DNA from: Silene conica
Lineage: Eukaryota; Streptophyta; Magnoliopsida; Caryophyllales; Caryophyllaceae
NCBI GenBank assembly: GCA_029255685.2
Contig: CM055319.2
Span: 35,226,530 to 35,290,529 of the forward strand
Direction of reading: 5' to 3'
DNA: 64,000 bases
The stretch's first letter is position 1, and each line of letters begins with the position of its first letter. The position numbers were made by a program, and so were the translations under genes. Positions 37,063 through 50,000 of the stretch are shown in pieces. The notes below the pieces were generated by a model. The model worked only from the letters and a program-made list of their open reading frames with translations. It searched no databases and had not been told where the DNA came from.

Positions 37063-38227
37063 CTAGTTGAAAGGACTCCTCGTAACTCTGTTTGAAGTAA
37101 GCTCACGCACCACGTTCAAAGCGTCCACAAATACTAAACAGCCCCTTAGCCTTTGCCTCAGACAACCCAAATAATAAGGCTTTGGTCTCAGCCACTTCCA
37201 CTGTCCATCCTCCCGTAACTCTCGTGCTAGCAATGAACACCACAGCCCCCTGACTATCACGCCCAACCGTACCCAGTCCCACCGTTCCATCGTCCATAAA
37301 AGTTGCGTCAGTATTGACTTTAATTACCCCCATCACTGGCGTTTGCCAAGAGACACCATCTGGCGTGGTAATATCACAAGAAACAGAGATCATTTAGAAA
37401 AATAGGCTTGATACTCCTTCACCATACGAACAAAACCCATTATCGATATCCGGTACACTTTGTTCATCGCCAAAGAGCCTCTCATTGCGGATGGTCAAAA
37501 CACCCCACAACCAAGACGCCAACCTGCCCCTTTCCTCCCCATCAACCTGCACGAAAATGGCCATCAACCAGTCTGCAAAAGAAGTCATGGTTGCAGCGAA
37601 AACCAGCTCCTCAAAACCACTTATTTCCCATAGCAACCTGACCCAAGGGCACATAATCAGAGCATGAAACTCTGTCTCGTCCTCCCTTTCACAGAATTCG
37701 CACAATTGAGATGGACAGCAATGGCGGCGATGCAAATTTACGCGCACCGGAAGAGTACCGCTACAAGCTCTCCAAAGAAAGTGAACCAGTTTTGGTGGAA
37801 ACGGCATCCTCCAAAGACGCTTCCATAGAGTGTCATTAACCCCCGCAACCGTCGAAGCTCCATAGTCAAGGTGAGGTCCCATTCCAATCCAGTATGCCGA
37901 TTTAACAGTGAAAATACCGTCTCTCGTAGGCCACCAAAACATAATATCAGAAGGTAGTTTATTGTGTAAAGGAATAGTTTGGACACACCTCACTTCCTCA
38001 GGGAGTAAAACACGCTCCAATTCATCCCGTCGCCATACACCACGTTCTTTATCAATAAACTCCGTCACACGCATTGATGGATCAACCTCCATATTCAGGG
38101 CAGGAATACTACCACCACGCACACTCGGAATCCACGCATCCTCCCACACCGCAATTGATTCGTCGTTTCCTATTCGCCACTTTAACCCCTCTTTGAGCAG
38201 AGATTTGCCCCCCAAATGCTCCTTCAA
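37063..38227 (-). pseudogene. LINE zf-RVT and C-terminal RNase H
   Basis: The 38227-37394 frame has the RT C-terminal zinc domain (FPPKLVHFLWRACSGTLP, CEFCEREDETEFHALIMC). The next frame (37393-37103) is an RNase H of the RVT_3 type (KVNTDATFMDDG with the first Asp, EVAETKALLFGL with the Glu). A frame break separates them. Confidence 0.85.
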
Positions 38228-38358
38228 GTAAAGCTTGGGTCATATCCACGCCCAGCCTCTAGGATGGAGCAGTTTTTAAAATATCGTGCTTTCAATACAC
38301 GTTCCGCCAGCGTATCCGGTTTTGTCAGTAACCGCCACACCTGTTTAGCTAAGAGTGC

Positions 38359-39687
38359 TTAGTTAAAAACTTTCATGTTTCGGAATCGCAAGCCTCCCGC
38401 GCTCTTTGGCATACAAAGTTTATCCCACTTCCACCAATGGAGTTTCCTTTGGTTGTCCGTGGAGCCCCACCAAAACCGGGCCATCGTCGTGTGTATTTCA
38501 TCAAGGGTACCCTCCGGTAACGCAAATAAGCTCATCATGTAAGTAGGAATAGCTTGTGCCACAGCCTTAATGAGAATTTCCTTTCCCAGTTTCGATAAAA
38601 GCTTTTCTTTCCATCCCTGCACTTTCTTCCATATCCGCTCCTTGAGATAAGCAAAAATAGTTTTTTTCGAACGGCCTATAATAGTAGGGATTCCCAAATA
38701 TTTTTCATGGCGCTCAACTTCCCGAACACCCAAAACGGCAGTAATACTTGATCTCGCGGTCGAAGTAACCTTCTTGCTAAACACCACCTCCGATTTGGAG
38801 TAGTTAATTTTCTGACCCGATTCTCTTTCATATTGACTGATAATATCAGCTATTGTCGTACATTCCGATAGACTGGCTCTAGCAAAAAGAATACTGTCAT
38901 CTGCGAAAAAAAGATGTGAAATCCGTGGGGGCCCTCGACAAATCCGAGCACCATGTAGGCTGCCCATATCCACAGCTCGCTTAATCAAATATGAGAATGC
39001 ATCCCCACAAATAAGAAAAAGATAAGGCGATAACGGGTCACCTTGGCGAAGCCCTCTACTTGGTCTAATGGTTCGTGAACCCTACCCATTGATGAGAAAA
39101 GAGTGCACAACAGTCGTGACACAATTCATAATGTGATTCCTCCATATCGACGAAAACCCCATTCTTCTCATAACCTCATCCAAGAAAGTCCACACAACAC
39201 GGTCATACGCCTTACTCATGTCAAGTTTTAAAGCAATAGTCCCTCGCCGTCCCTCCTTCCGTTTTATAGCATGAAAGGTTTCAAAGGCAATTAAGGCATT
39301 GTCCGTTATAAATCTTCCCGGAGTGAAAGCACTTTGATTTTCCGAGATAAAATCATTGAGCAGAGGTTTCAGTCTATTTGCCAAAGTTTTCGAGATAAGC
39401 TTATACACTACATTACATAGACTGATAGGACAGAATTCAGCAATTTTTCATGGGGATGCACACTTCAGTATAAGCACCACATTTGTCAAATTAAATCTCT
39501 CAAGATTACCCCTCCCATCCCACCATTCACGGACAAAGTGACAGAGATCCCTCCCGACAATATTCCAATATTTTTGGTAAAACATAGCATGCATACCATC
39601 AGGGCCTGGGGCTTTATTGGGGTGCATACAAAAAAAGGCCTCTTTAATTTCATCATCACACAACAGCCTATCAAGACTAAGGTTCAT
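38359..39687 (-). pseudogene. LINE reverse transcriptase
   Basis: Frames 39687-39448, 39408-39082 and 38988-38359, with intervening sequence in other phases. Visible motifs are NKAPGPDGMHAMF, LKLDMSKAYDRVVW (motif A), GLRQGDPLSPYLF (about 39020-39060) and FFADDSILFA with the catalytic FADD. This is a decayed copy. Confidence 0.88.
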
Positions 39688-40338
39688 ACCTTCAATGATA
39701 ACATGCAGGATGCATCCAAGGACATTCTCGAAATCGTGCGGTTGGCAAGTAGTAAATAGCTGCTCAAATTAATTTTCAATCACACTAGAGATTTCCCCAT
39801 GTTCAGTACGCCACTGACCCTCATCATTTTCAATACCATTGATAGTGTTCCTTTGCTTTCTTTGTTTTGCTTTATGATGGAAATAACTCGTGTTCTTGTC
39901 ACCGTCACAAAGTTCACATTTCCGAGAACGAGTATACCAATAGGATTCATTTTGTCTCCGTAATTCGTCCAATTCGGCTACAAGATCTCGACATCTGTCC
40001 AACATAAGGCGTGATGGAGGTTTCCTCTGCCACAATTCAAGCTCTTTTTCCGTATCCCGAATCCGTTTTTTAATATTCCCGAATTTCTTCTTAGCCCACT
40101 ACGAGAGTTCCATTGCACATGCTTGGACCTTTCTCGGAATATCTCGGTCCACCTCACTAGTCCACGCCTCCTTAACCACGCTTTCACATTGGTCATCGGC
40201 CATTCAAAATGGTTCGAATTTAAAAATCCGTCGCCGCCGACATCTGTCCGTCACAATTACCTCCTTAATAACAATTGCCGAATGGTCGGAAGAGTAAATG
40301 AGGTAGTCTTGAACAATAATATTCCGAAATAAGGCCCT

Positions 40339-40935
40339 TCATTCCGATGTTGTCATTGCTCTATCAAGTCTCTCCTTTATTAACGTATCATCGTCCGATA
40401 AACCCCGTTGCCATGTAAAGATATTTCCTCGATAACCCAAATCATGTAGTGCGCAATCATCCATATACCGTTCCCTTCTAACCGCCCCACCTTGTTTTTC
40501 CGAGAGGCTTAGTATCTCATTAAAATCACCAAAGAAAATTGTAGGAATGTTCCCCTTTTGACAATACTCACGCATCAAAGTCCAAGTTTTGTGTTTATTG
40601 CTCATTTTCGGCCATTCATACATACCAATCGCACGCCATTTCAGTAGCTTATTCTCATCCAAAACCTCTGCCATGATATGGTTAGCACTAAAAGAGAGAA
40701 TAAAAACATCACAGTCCCTCCACCACATCCCGAGCCCCCCAGCGTGGCCTCTACTGTTTACACAGATTCCATTAGAAAAACCACAATTATTACGAATTTT
40801 ATCTAACTCTCTCGAACATAACATTGTCTCCATAATAAAGACAATATTAAGGCATTCCCTCCAACACCAATCCCGGAGGGATCCAACCGTGAAGGGGTTG
40901 CCCAACCCTTGACAGTTCCAACTAAAGATTTTCAT
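40339..40935 (-). pseudogene. LINE AP-type endonuclease
   Basis: The frame begins MKIFSWNCQGLGNP. It keeps active-site words of the exonuclease/endonuclease/phosphatase fold: the N in SWNCQG, E in IMETM, and D and N in FFGDFNEI. It would nick the target DNA. The frame ends within the linker; fragments at 40196-39769 continue toward the RT. Confidence 0.85.
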
Positions 40936-41164
40936 TGTTGTTCGCGGTGTTGGTAATTGCCAGTCACCGCTACTGCCATATGTGAATCCCCGTCAAGCAC
41001 CACCTCACGCCTTTTGTTGGGAAGCCTCTCAGCCAAATCAAACCCTTCCTCGCCACCTTCCCTATCTACTCCCCCCTTTCTCTTACTACCAATGTTTACG
41101 GACCCAACATGTGAAGATGAACCCGATCCTTCCCCCCACTTTCCGACGCATAATCCTTGGTTTT

Positions 41165-42259
41165 TTACGTGAGATTTTTATAGGGCCACCATCTGAATTG
41201 CCCATTTCCCCCCACCCGCAACACCTTATTTATATGATCTCCTTGCACGGACTTCGACACCGATTTTGATGAAACCTCCTCCTCACTCACTTTACTACGC
41301 ACCTCGTTTTTGGGCAGAGGATCAACAATTCGAACATTATGAGATATAGAAACCCCTCGTAGCATTTCGACCATTCGACTAATCTCCATATCTTTCTTCT
41401 CGATCATATCCTCCGTCCTAAAATTCAATTTCCTCCCACATTTACCTAGCGACACATCCGAATCCTCCTTCTTTTTCATCACGCGCCATGACGACGCTTT
41501 CAGCCACTCCCCATACTTCCTACTCTCACCAACCGGCCCTTTTCGCTCCCCACAGTCCTTCTCACCATGACCCATTCGTCCACAGACAAAGCAAAAAAGC
41601 GACAGATTTTCATAACTCACCCTAACCTTCCATTGCTTCCCTCCTTTTCCCGTCATGGTGATAACATCTAGTAGGGGTTTACGAACATCTAGAATCACAC
41701 GGATTCTCATAGACCTATTAATAGTCGGATTGACAGAATTATCGATATCCACAAACGTACCTATAACGTTGCCAATTTTCGTCGCATTTTCTCTGTTATT
41801 CCTCCCTAAAATTGGCAAATCATAGATACGAACCCATGAAGGCGAAAAGTAAAGAGGTACCTCGGCAGGGTGCCAGGGATGTATTCGCCATTCAGATCCG
41901 AGAGAACAAGGAGATGCCTATCAAAATGTCATGGTTGCTCCGCAAACACTCTTATTTTGTCCGTAATCTCCGTGAATTCTAATGTAATAATTTTGCGTTG
42001 TTTGTCAATGATTTCTCCTACTATCCTTCCTTTTGGTTTCCAAACCCTAATCATGGTTTCAATTAGGGCATTTTAGATTCGAGTTTCTCTCCGTCCATAA
42101 CCACCCTACAATACACCCATTCTCCACGCTTTCATCCTCATTACCTTCGATTATTTGTCACTCGACCACCGCCTCCGCATCCCTCTCCTCATTATCATCA
42201 TTCAAATTATCGTAAGAGATATTAAGATTTATTGGGTTATTAGATGTTTGTGTAGCCAT
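41165..42259 (-). pseudogene. LINE ORF1 (DUF4283 and CCHC knuckle)
   Basis: A start at 42259 (MATQTSNNPIN) is followed by breaks. The main frame, 41818-41165, has a zinc knuckle CFVCGRMGHGEKDC (CX2CX4HX4C). The preceding part resembles the DUF4283 domain of plant LINE ORF1 proteins, which bind the element RNA. Confidence 0.82.
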
Positions 42260-42419
42260 ACCGACAAGAAGAAGAAAGAGAACAAAAAACCGACAAGAAA
42301 CAGACAAAAGAACAAGGAAAACGACAAAGAAAGCCTTGAAAACCAAGGAAAAAAACCTAGGAGAAACCTAGGGACACACACCCTCCTAAGAGAAAACCCT
42401 AGAGGGAACTTTCATTATT

Positions 42420-42433
42420 ATTATCACTTTATT
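42420..42433. repeat. LINE target-site duplication, right copy
   Basis: ATTATCACTTTATT, identical to 36836-36849. Confidence 0.85.
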
Positions 42434-44068
42434 GATTACCATCACATTACTACTCTCTTTCTAGTTCATTTCTTTTTAGTTTTTCATATTTCAACATCTC
42501 AAACGTTTATTTACACATGTCATTTTATTAGAAGAAAAAAAATGATCTATCTCAAAATAAAATATTGATCAATTTAATTTCCAACTGTAGTTGTTAAAGG
42601 AAAAACTTACTAAATGTGTTCAACACGAGATAATGTATCAAATTTATTATTGTATTTTCTTTCCAAGTTCTCTAAACCCTTATATCAAGTTAAATATACC
42701 CTCACCTGCTAGAATTCCAATAAATCTCTTGTTGAATATTTGGTACAAATAATAATATGTAGGTTGTAAACTAATTCTATAAATAAATATGTTGAAACTT
42801 AGTTTTTGATCAAATGTCTATGCAGAGGATCTTCAATTGACGTTAAAATATTTCATATTTTTATGCAATTCCTTCTTGTTTAGAGAATTGACAAAGTGGG
42901 AATTATTTCGATGATGGCAATTACAACTTGTTTTTTTTTTTAATAATACACATTTCGATCCCCGAAAACAACATAAATGTGTGAAACCTGACCAACATAA
43001 ATGATGATATGAACTATGAACTTTGAAGTGTGCCACATAAGTAAACTTGGCCCCATATAGAGCCATGCCAACCAAGTTACCCAGCCCCGGACAGGGCTTA
43101 GCCCAGTTCCTCACATTGCCGGTCACTAACTCCCATGCCACCGTCTCCGCTCCGACGACATAACAAATGGAGTAATCATACAACATTGCAAGAGTGTACC
43201 TTTGAGGTAATCTCGTTCCTTTTTCTCTTTCTTTACTCGATTTCATGTCCCTATCGTTGGCACAAGCGCATTAAAACCAAAATGTGAATTCTTCATGGCG
43301 TCAAAGGCAATTATATATGTTAGCACCTTAACGAGCTAGCGTCAAGAAATGCAACCTTGAACTAGCCCAGTACGCAGGACAGGCTCGCAAGTCTTGCAAA
43401 ATTGGGTCAATTGCCACTCTACACACTAGGGGGTAAAGTTTAGTAGCATACTCCAAATTTGCAATTTTGTACGATTTCGCAAAGCCTGCTAGTGGAGACT
43501 TCAGAAATGCCACACTAGACAACAATGTCGTCTCCAACTCGGCCCACAAGTAGGACATAAGATATCAGCAGCTCTGGGCGTAAAAAATATGACAAAAAAG
43601 AACTAGATATCAGAACCCTGCTGGAGGCAAATGACAGGAAAGTACTTGTATTATCATTACTAAAACAAGAATTGCTATTACGAATAGCCAACATGAAGCT
43701 CATTTACATGTATGTACATGTACTGATCACTAATCGGTAGTCACGTCAGCTGTCAACCCTACGCAATATGGTGAGCAATAAACATTATAAAAGATTTCAG
43801 TGGCACTAAAGGCAACTGAAAGTCTGGAACTGGAAATATCTGCTTTTGATATTGCATGCATTCATGCTCAAAATTTTCGCCAAAATGTGATATCTAGTTC
43901 CTAACATATCACAGCAGTCTCTGCAGCATTAACATGACAATGATCAGCAGACCATCAACTTAACTGACTAACTCACATGGCAAATATGCACCAGGATGAA
44001 GGACATACCAGTTCTTTAGATATGACTTTCAGCTTGGATTAAACCCTACTGGCAGCCAGATTGCACGC
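42434..44068. other. Gap between LINE and ASI1-type gene; unrecognised frames
   Basis: Two minus-strand frames (43558-43328, 76 codons; 43246-42833, 137 codons) look partly protein-like (KIANLEYATKLYPLVCR; YTLAMLYDYSICYVVGAE), but I recognise neither and see no splice structure. They may be decayed gene or transposon pieces. Confidence 0.3.
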
Positions 44069-47000
44069 TCACTTCTTAGACTTGAGTTGCGCGTTCAGTT
44101 TTCTCATTCCATTTCCTTGATCCTGCAGAAAGATGGGCAAAACGACTCAGACAATTTGACCAATCAAAGAGAATGAGATCAGATAAATCTTAGTCGAGCG
44201 TAATAGGTAAACCTGATACAAATATTTCCAACACAAGTCTGATCTATCTTGCAGTAATTGCCATTCAAGAGCCATCTCATACTCAAGGGTATTTGACTGA
44301 GATGAATGTGAAGTGGACACTGCTTCTCTCTGCAAGAAAAAATTAAAAGGGACATTAAACAAAATTGAAGAGAAAACACCAATGAGTTTCAACTTTTTGG
44401 ATTAACACATGGAGCAGACTATAGTAAGAGTTGCAAATATGAACTCTACCGTATCCTTCAGCTTTTGTTGTCTAGTTTTTTCAATGACCATGTGACCAAA
44501 GTATTGAGATTGCTTTCCATGCAGGGTCATACTATAGTTGGTCCCAACAAGAGGCCTGCAAACATATCGAAAAACAGATCATGATCCAGCTACAAAAGTT
44601 TCACGAATCAAGTACCAAACAAAAAGTGACTAGGTATTGACTGAACCGCGATCAATTTATGCACAGTGACCGAGACTGAGTCTCAGCAACCAAATTCCGA
44701 AATAATGCTTCGTACCGAGAGTTAACATCATGCTGAAGAACTATCATGCTTTAACTCTTCAATCATAAGGCTGTAACTGTTTAACTGAATACTTACCTGA
44801 CGCAAACCAACTCGTCAATCCTCAAAAAGTCAAAAGGGAGGTCCAGATTACCAAAGATAACATAGCGGGTGTTTAACAGGATATTTAAAAAAAACACCGT
44901 AACTATTATTTAACTAACAACTCCCTAGTTCACTTTTCAAAAAAAACTCGAAAATTCAAATCTGTAAATAATTAAGTTTAAAAACGTGTCCTCGCATCAT
45001 TTTCCTCCATTTTGGAACGACACATATGACACTTCTCGCATACCCATTCTTGGGCTAGGGTGTTTATAACACAAACTTATCATGTTAGAAGAGGAAATCA
45101 CCTTTTATGTTAAACTTTTATATCAGCTGATAAATTAATATATTGGAATAAACAACAAATTAAAATTAAGGCATTTCAGTAAATTTATTTACAATAAATT
45201 GGAACAGAGAAAGATGTGGCACGAGAAAGAATGTGTGATCCAAAACACAAGACAACTACATACAATCTGAATCCCCAAACTTTGGCAGCACTGCCCTTCC
45301 TAGTTTCTTCCTGGACAGTTGACAATCCATTTTCAGCAAGTAATACCGAAAAGACGATGAATTGTATAGCTCAGATATAAGAAGACAATTATAAAGCTAT
45401 GAAAACGGAGGAACACTAAAATTAAATATGTAAAATATTTGATTAAGCAGAATCATAAGAATCTGATTACACCACTAAATGCAAGATGTTACTCAGACTT
45501 GGTTCAAACTTCAAAGGGTAGGAAACGGGTGCGTACCCAAGAGTCAGACTGCTATTTCAGTAAAAAAAATTAAAGTTCTTGGTGAGAAAAATGAAGTGCC
45601 AGAGTGTCATACCACTGTCCAAGTTTCACGCGTCGCACACGGGTATGCGAGCACATATGAATTGTCGAAGTAACATAACAAGGAACTTTGACAAACTAAA
45701 AATTCTTTCACAACAGATCTAGTTCTGTTTTACGGTTTTAACCACTTCTTTGATGAGAGAAGCCAAAACCCATTGGATGCACACTTGACGCTTCTACTAC
45801 GTCAAGGAATCGTCGGCTCAATTAAAAGTATCACAAAATTGTACCAGATGCCAAAATAATGGTTCACGAAATGCATTTGGAAATAGACTGAATGAAGCGC
45901 TTGCTTAAAATCTCGATATCAAACACTATATACAAGAGAATCACAAAATTGGAGTTACTTATTCATATTACATTAGCTAACCATGCTCAAAGACAGAAAA
46001 AGTCTGACAAAACCAATCCTCTCCGAGGGGGGGGGGGGGGGGATTATGCACATCTTTATGATACGGACATTAACATCACTCATCAGGCACAAAATTACAG
46101 AAATAGTACAGAACGAGACAAGTAGTGTCTATAAGAAAATGTAGAACCTTATTCAATAATCTGTAACTGATACTCTACAAAGACTGAGTGAGAGAATAGA
46201 GAATTAAATTCCAAAACCAGGTAAGAAAAAAAATTCTAGATCAAATTAACAATAGGCTGCTAAAAAAACAAATAAGCTTCCACAATGGGTGGCAATAATT
46301 CAATTCTTACAAGATCTTCTTCCAATTAATCACATAGCCCCCCTCTCCCGAATAGAAAGCAGGTAAGGGGAAAAAAATTAAAAAATAAAACTCGTACAAA
46401 CCTTCCATTAGGGAGCATCAAGCAGCCTTGTTCCAGCTTTCGTATGACCATCTCTGCAACTTCTCGATTGCTGAAGATAGCAAAAGCTTGTCCTACAAGA
46501 AAATTTAAATAGATTAATTAAAGAAGAGTGCCATTTTCACCTCATGTAGCCTAGTAACTTTAATTAGCACACTGGGTGGGCTTTGAAAGCAAAGAGAATG
46601 TTAAACGAACAGAGATGGGGACATGGTAGAGGAAATAAGATATCTTCAAACGAAAATTAGGCATCAGCAGTGAAAAAAAGATGAGATTTTGACATACCAG
46701 CATGCGGGCTAGATGTTGCAGTATGTTGCACTACTTTTACTGTACAGCTTTCATGAAAACCATCCAAAATTATACCCTGGGGAAATTTAACACAGAGATA
46801 GCACAAGTTTAAAGCTTATATTCCAATAAAAGGATAGAAACAATATCTCATAAGTTTACATAAAATGTGCCTTTATTGGCACTGAGATTCTTGTGACTCC
46901 ATACACAGCAGATGCGTTAATTTTTAACATAGAATGTCACAAACTCACAACATAACATCTGATAAGGAAACTTGGCCCATACCCCCAGGACAAAGAAACA

Positions 47001-50000
47001 TAACATATCAAACAACATATATTATTATAACTTCACACCTGCACTTCATCCGCGCTGTATGTAGGATCCAAGTTCTGAAGAAGAACAAGCTTTCCTTGAT
47101 CATTAGCACTGTTAATTCTGTCTTCCCAAAGCTAAGAGAAAAGAAAATCGGGTAAACTTATTGATGAAAGTTAAGATGAATAAAAGATCCAGAATGATAC
47201 GGGTAAGTTTTGGATAAGTAATAGAAGATGAGTCAAGGTTATGTAAAAAAAAAGGACTAAAAACACACACAAACAGACTATACAAGGTGTTAAAGAATCA
47301 AACACCATTGCTTGATGGCATGAATCTACATGATTAACAGAAATATTTCAAGAAATTACTGCAAATTGTCGATATGCGCATAATATTTGTAAAATAGTGG
47401 CCGCGCGCACACACACACACACACTAACATATGGAGAAACACATCCTCAGAAGGCCATGTATGAGCCTCGAATGTAAAACATGCCCAGATCATCCCATTT
47501 ACTAACAAGAATATCATTTAAATACCCCGGAGAGATGCATCTGTTTCTTGGTGATGATCCATAGAAGTTATACAACAATCTTAAGTGAGACCAAATGATG
47601 GAGAAAATTGTAGCCTCATATTCCTGTCAACAACCATACAAATAAACCACCAAATCACAGCTTACCTTGTTTACTAAGAAACACCACTATTTTAATCTTT
47701 GCAACAATAAAAGGTCAATCTAAAGCAAGTAAAAGAGCTCAAGCTTATATTTAGCAAATAAAATATAGAGCTCAGCATGAAGAAGCAAACTTACACCATC
47801 TGTAAACCATTTGCTCTTGTCCTGTAAACACATAAACAGTGAGCATTGAAATGTTAGTGTACAAAGAACAAGAACACAAAAACAACAAAAAAACGAAAAC
47901 CATTGCAGATAAGTCAAAGAAGAATGATATAAATAAATTATATGAACCAGCATTAGTTATACTAGAAAATCACCACTAAGAGATAAGCTATTGATTATAG
48001 GTAGAATTTTTTTTTAAAATTAGGCTCCTTTTGAAACTGCATGTTCCTGACAACAATTATGTGCACAAATGTTTTACAAAGTTGCCACATATTAAAATAT
48101 CCCATTCCATCCATCAAACTATTTCCAGTGTGAGGCTGATGCTTCTTGCCAGAAATTCTTTACAGTCTAAAAACTAAGGCAGAATGCAAATAGGCACATG
48201 GCTTAAAATCTTCTCTGACACATATAGCATATAGCCTGAGATGTATCAGTACCAATTTATAACGTATATAAGGCCTATTGCCCAGCTTGGCCCGTGAAAA
48301 ACAGAGATGACCAACTTAAAATTTGTACCGGCAAAATTTTGTTAAGAAAAAGACTAAAATTACAATTTGTAGGTTAAACTAATTATCTTCGCTTCATATG
48401 AAATAGACAAAGATGATAAAGTATCTACGAAAGCTTTTAAAATAAATGTCAACCATGATTCCGTGACACCGATACCATGATTTTAAACCGTGCGTAGATA
48501 CTCCAATATGATACAACAACAAAGACGAATGAACGAATAAATAAGGTTTAGATGGGGGAAGGACGAGATGGTTCCATTTCATGACGCTGTTTGCAGACAA
48601 AATAAATGAAGGGCGAAAAGAAAAATGTTAAGAAGCGTAATGTTTTAGATGGTGGGACTGTTTTGGGTGACCTTTTTTTAAATACTGAGTGTTTCAAGTA
48701 CTTTCTGGTCTTGTTTTTAATATAGTCACAATGGATGTTTACGATCCAATATTGTTTATTATACTTTAGTCATAAATTGCCTAGATTTTATAATATTATA
48801 TCATTATTATATTTTTGTATCGCACATATAAAATGTTTCATTGGGAACTTCGAGCCCTGTTACTGAAAATATCGAAAGAAAAAAACAAAAATTTAACCAC
48901 TACATACAGGCTCGAGTTTGGCTCGAGCTCACGTTAAATCTTCCAAGTCTGGTAACGAGCACAATTGTTTTAAATTTGGGTAAGCTCGAGCCACTGACAA
49001 GACTCGGTTAGCTCGATTTTGGCTCGTAAGGCTTACACTCGTGTTAAAGCTCCGAATTTTAGTAACGAGCACAAATTTTCTTAGCTCCGCTAAGCTCGAG
49101 ATCGGTTCAAGCTCACACACAAGACTCTATAACATGGGAGAGGATCATCCCACCAATAACCTAAATCGATAGTTAAAATTAACTATGTTACTTAATTCGT
49201 CACTCTCTCCTAACACAAAACCCCACCAACCTTTTTACTAATATTTTATTTATTTCTTTAATATTTGTGGCCCACAATTCATTAAACTCCTAATTATTCA
49301 TTCCTCTCTCCTATACCAAACCCCATCCAACTCTTTTATTCTTATTTTATTATATTTCTTAAATATCCTGCCCATATCAAAGGGGAAGAATATAATGAAT
49401 AGGAGGGAATATCATTTTTCATCACAAAAAAACATAATTTTTAAAATTAAACCATTTTAATATTATTAATATTATTATATTCATTATTTTAATAACTATT
49501 TTATTATTTAATGATACAAAAGTTATATAAAAATTGATTTTTTTATTAAAAATATTAAAATAATTAGTTCTATATATTATTTCGAATATAATTATACAAT
49601 ATTAATATTCTTAATTTATCTTTGACCCATTGGGTTAGGTTGGGTTTGGACCCTAAAACAACGGATCATTTCGGGTTGAAGGTCGGGATTTACGAGCCTT
49701 TGACGCTAAAAATATCGATCATGTCGTGTTTACGAGTGGGGTCATGTTTTGACAGTTCTAGTAACATTTAGAGTAAGATGTAAACTAAGAACTACAATTC
49801 TTTATTACTAATCTCGTGTAAATTGTTTTGCATATTAGTTGAATATATGAAGATTCTTTAGGTATGACTATTACAAAATGATCTCACACACAATTTAATA
49901 TGAAATGTTGCATGTATCACACACTACGAGATAAGGAAAACGTTAGAAATATACGGCATAAATGCAAAGAAACTTTGGAGTGGATAATTCCTATAGAAGG

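Larger units (their letters stand above)
36850..42419 (-). mobile_element. Full-length L1-type LINE (about 5.57 kb)
   Basis: A minus-strand element with 5' UTR, ORF1, endonuclease, RT, zf-RVT and RNase H, ending in a short poly(A) (a run of T at 36850-36857 on the plus strand). It is flanked by the perfect 14-bp duplication ATTATCACTTTATT, so both ends are defined. Its frames are interrupted in several places. It separates the PHD gene from the ASI1-type gene. Confidence 0.92.

Noticed and set aside
42155..42568. 137-codon plus-strand frame
   Set aside because: It is antisense to the LINE 5' UTR and ORF1 start and is Lys/Asn-rich without any domain.
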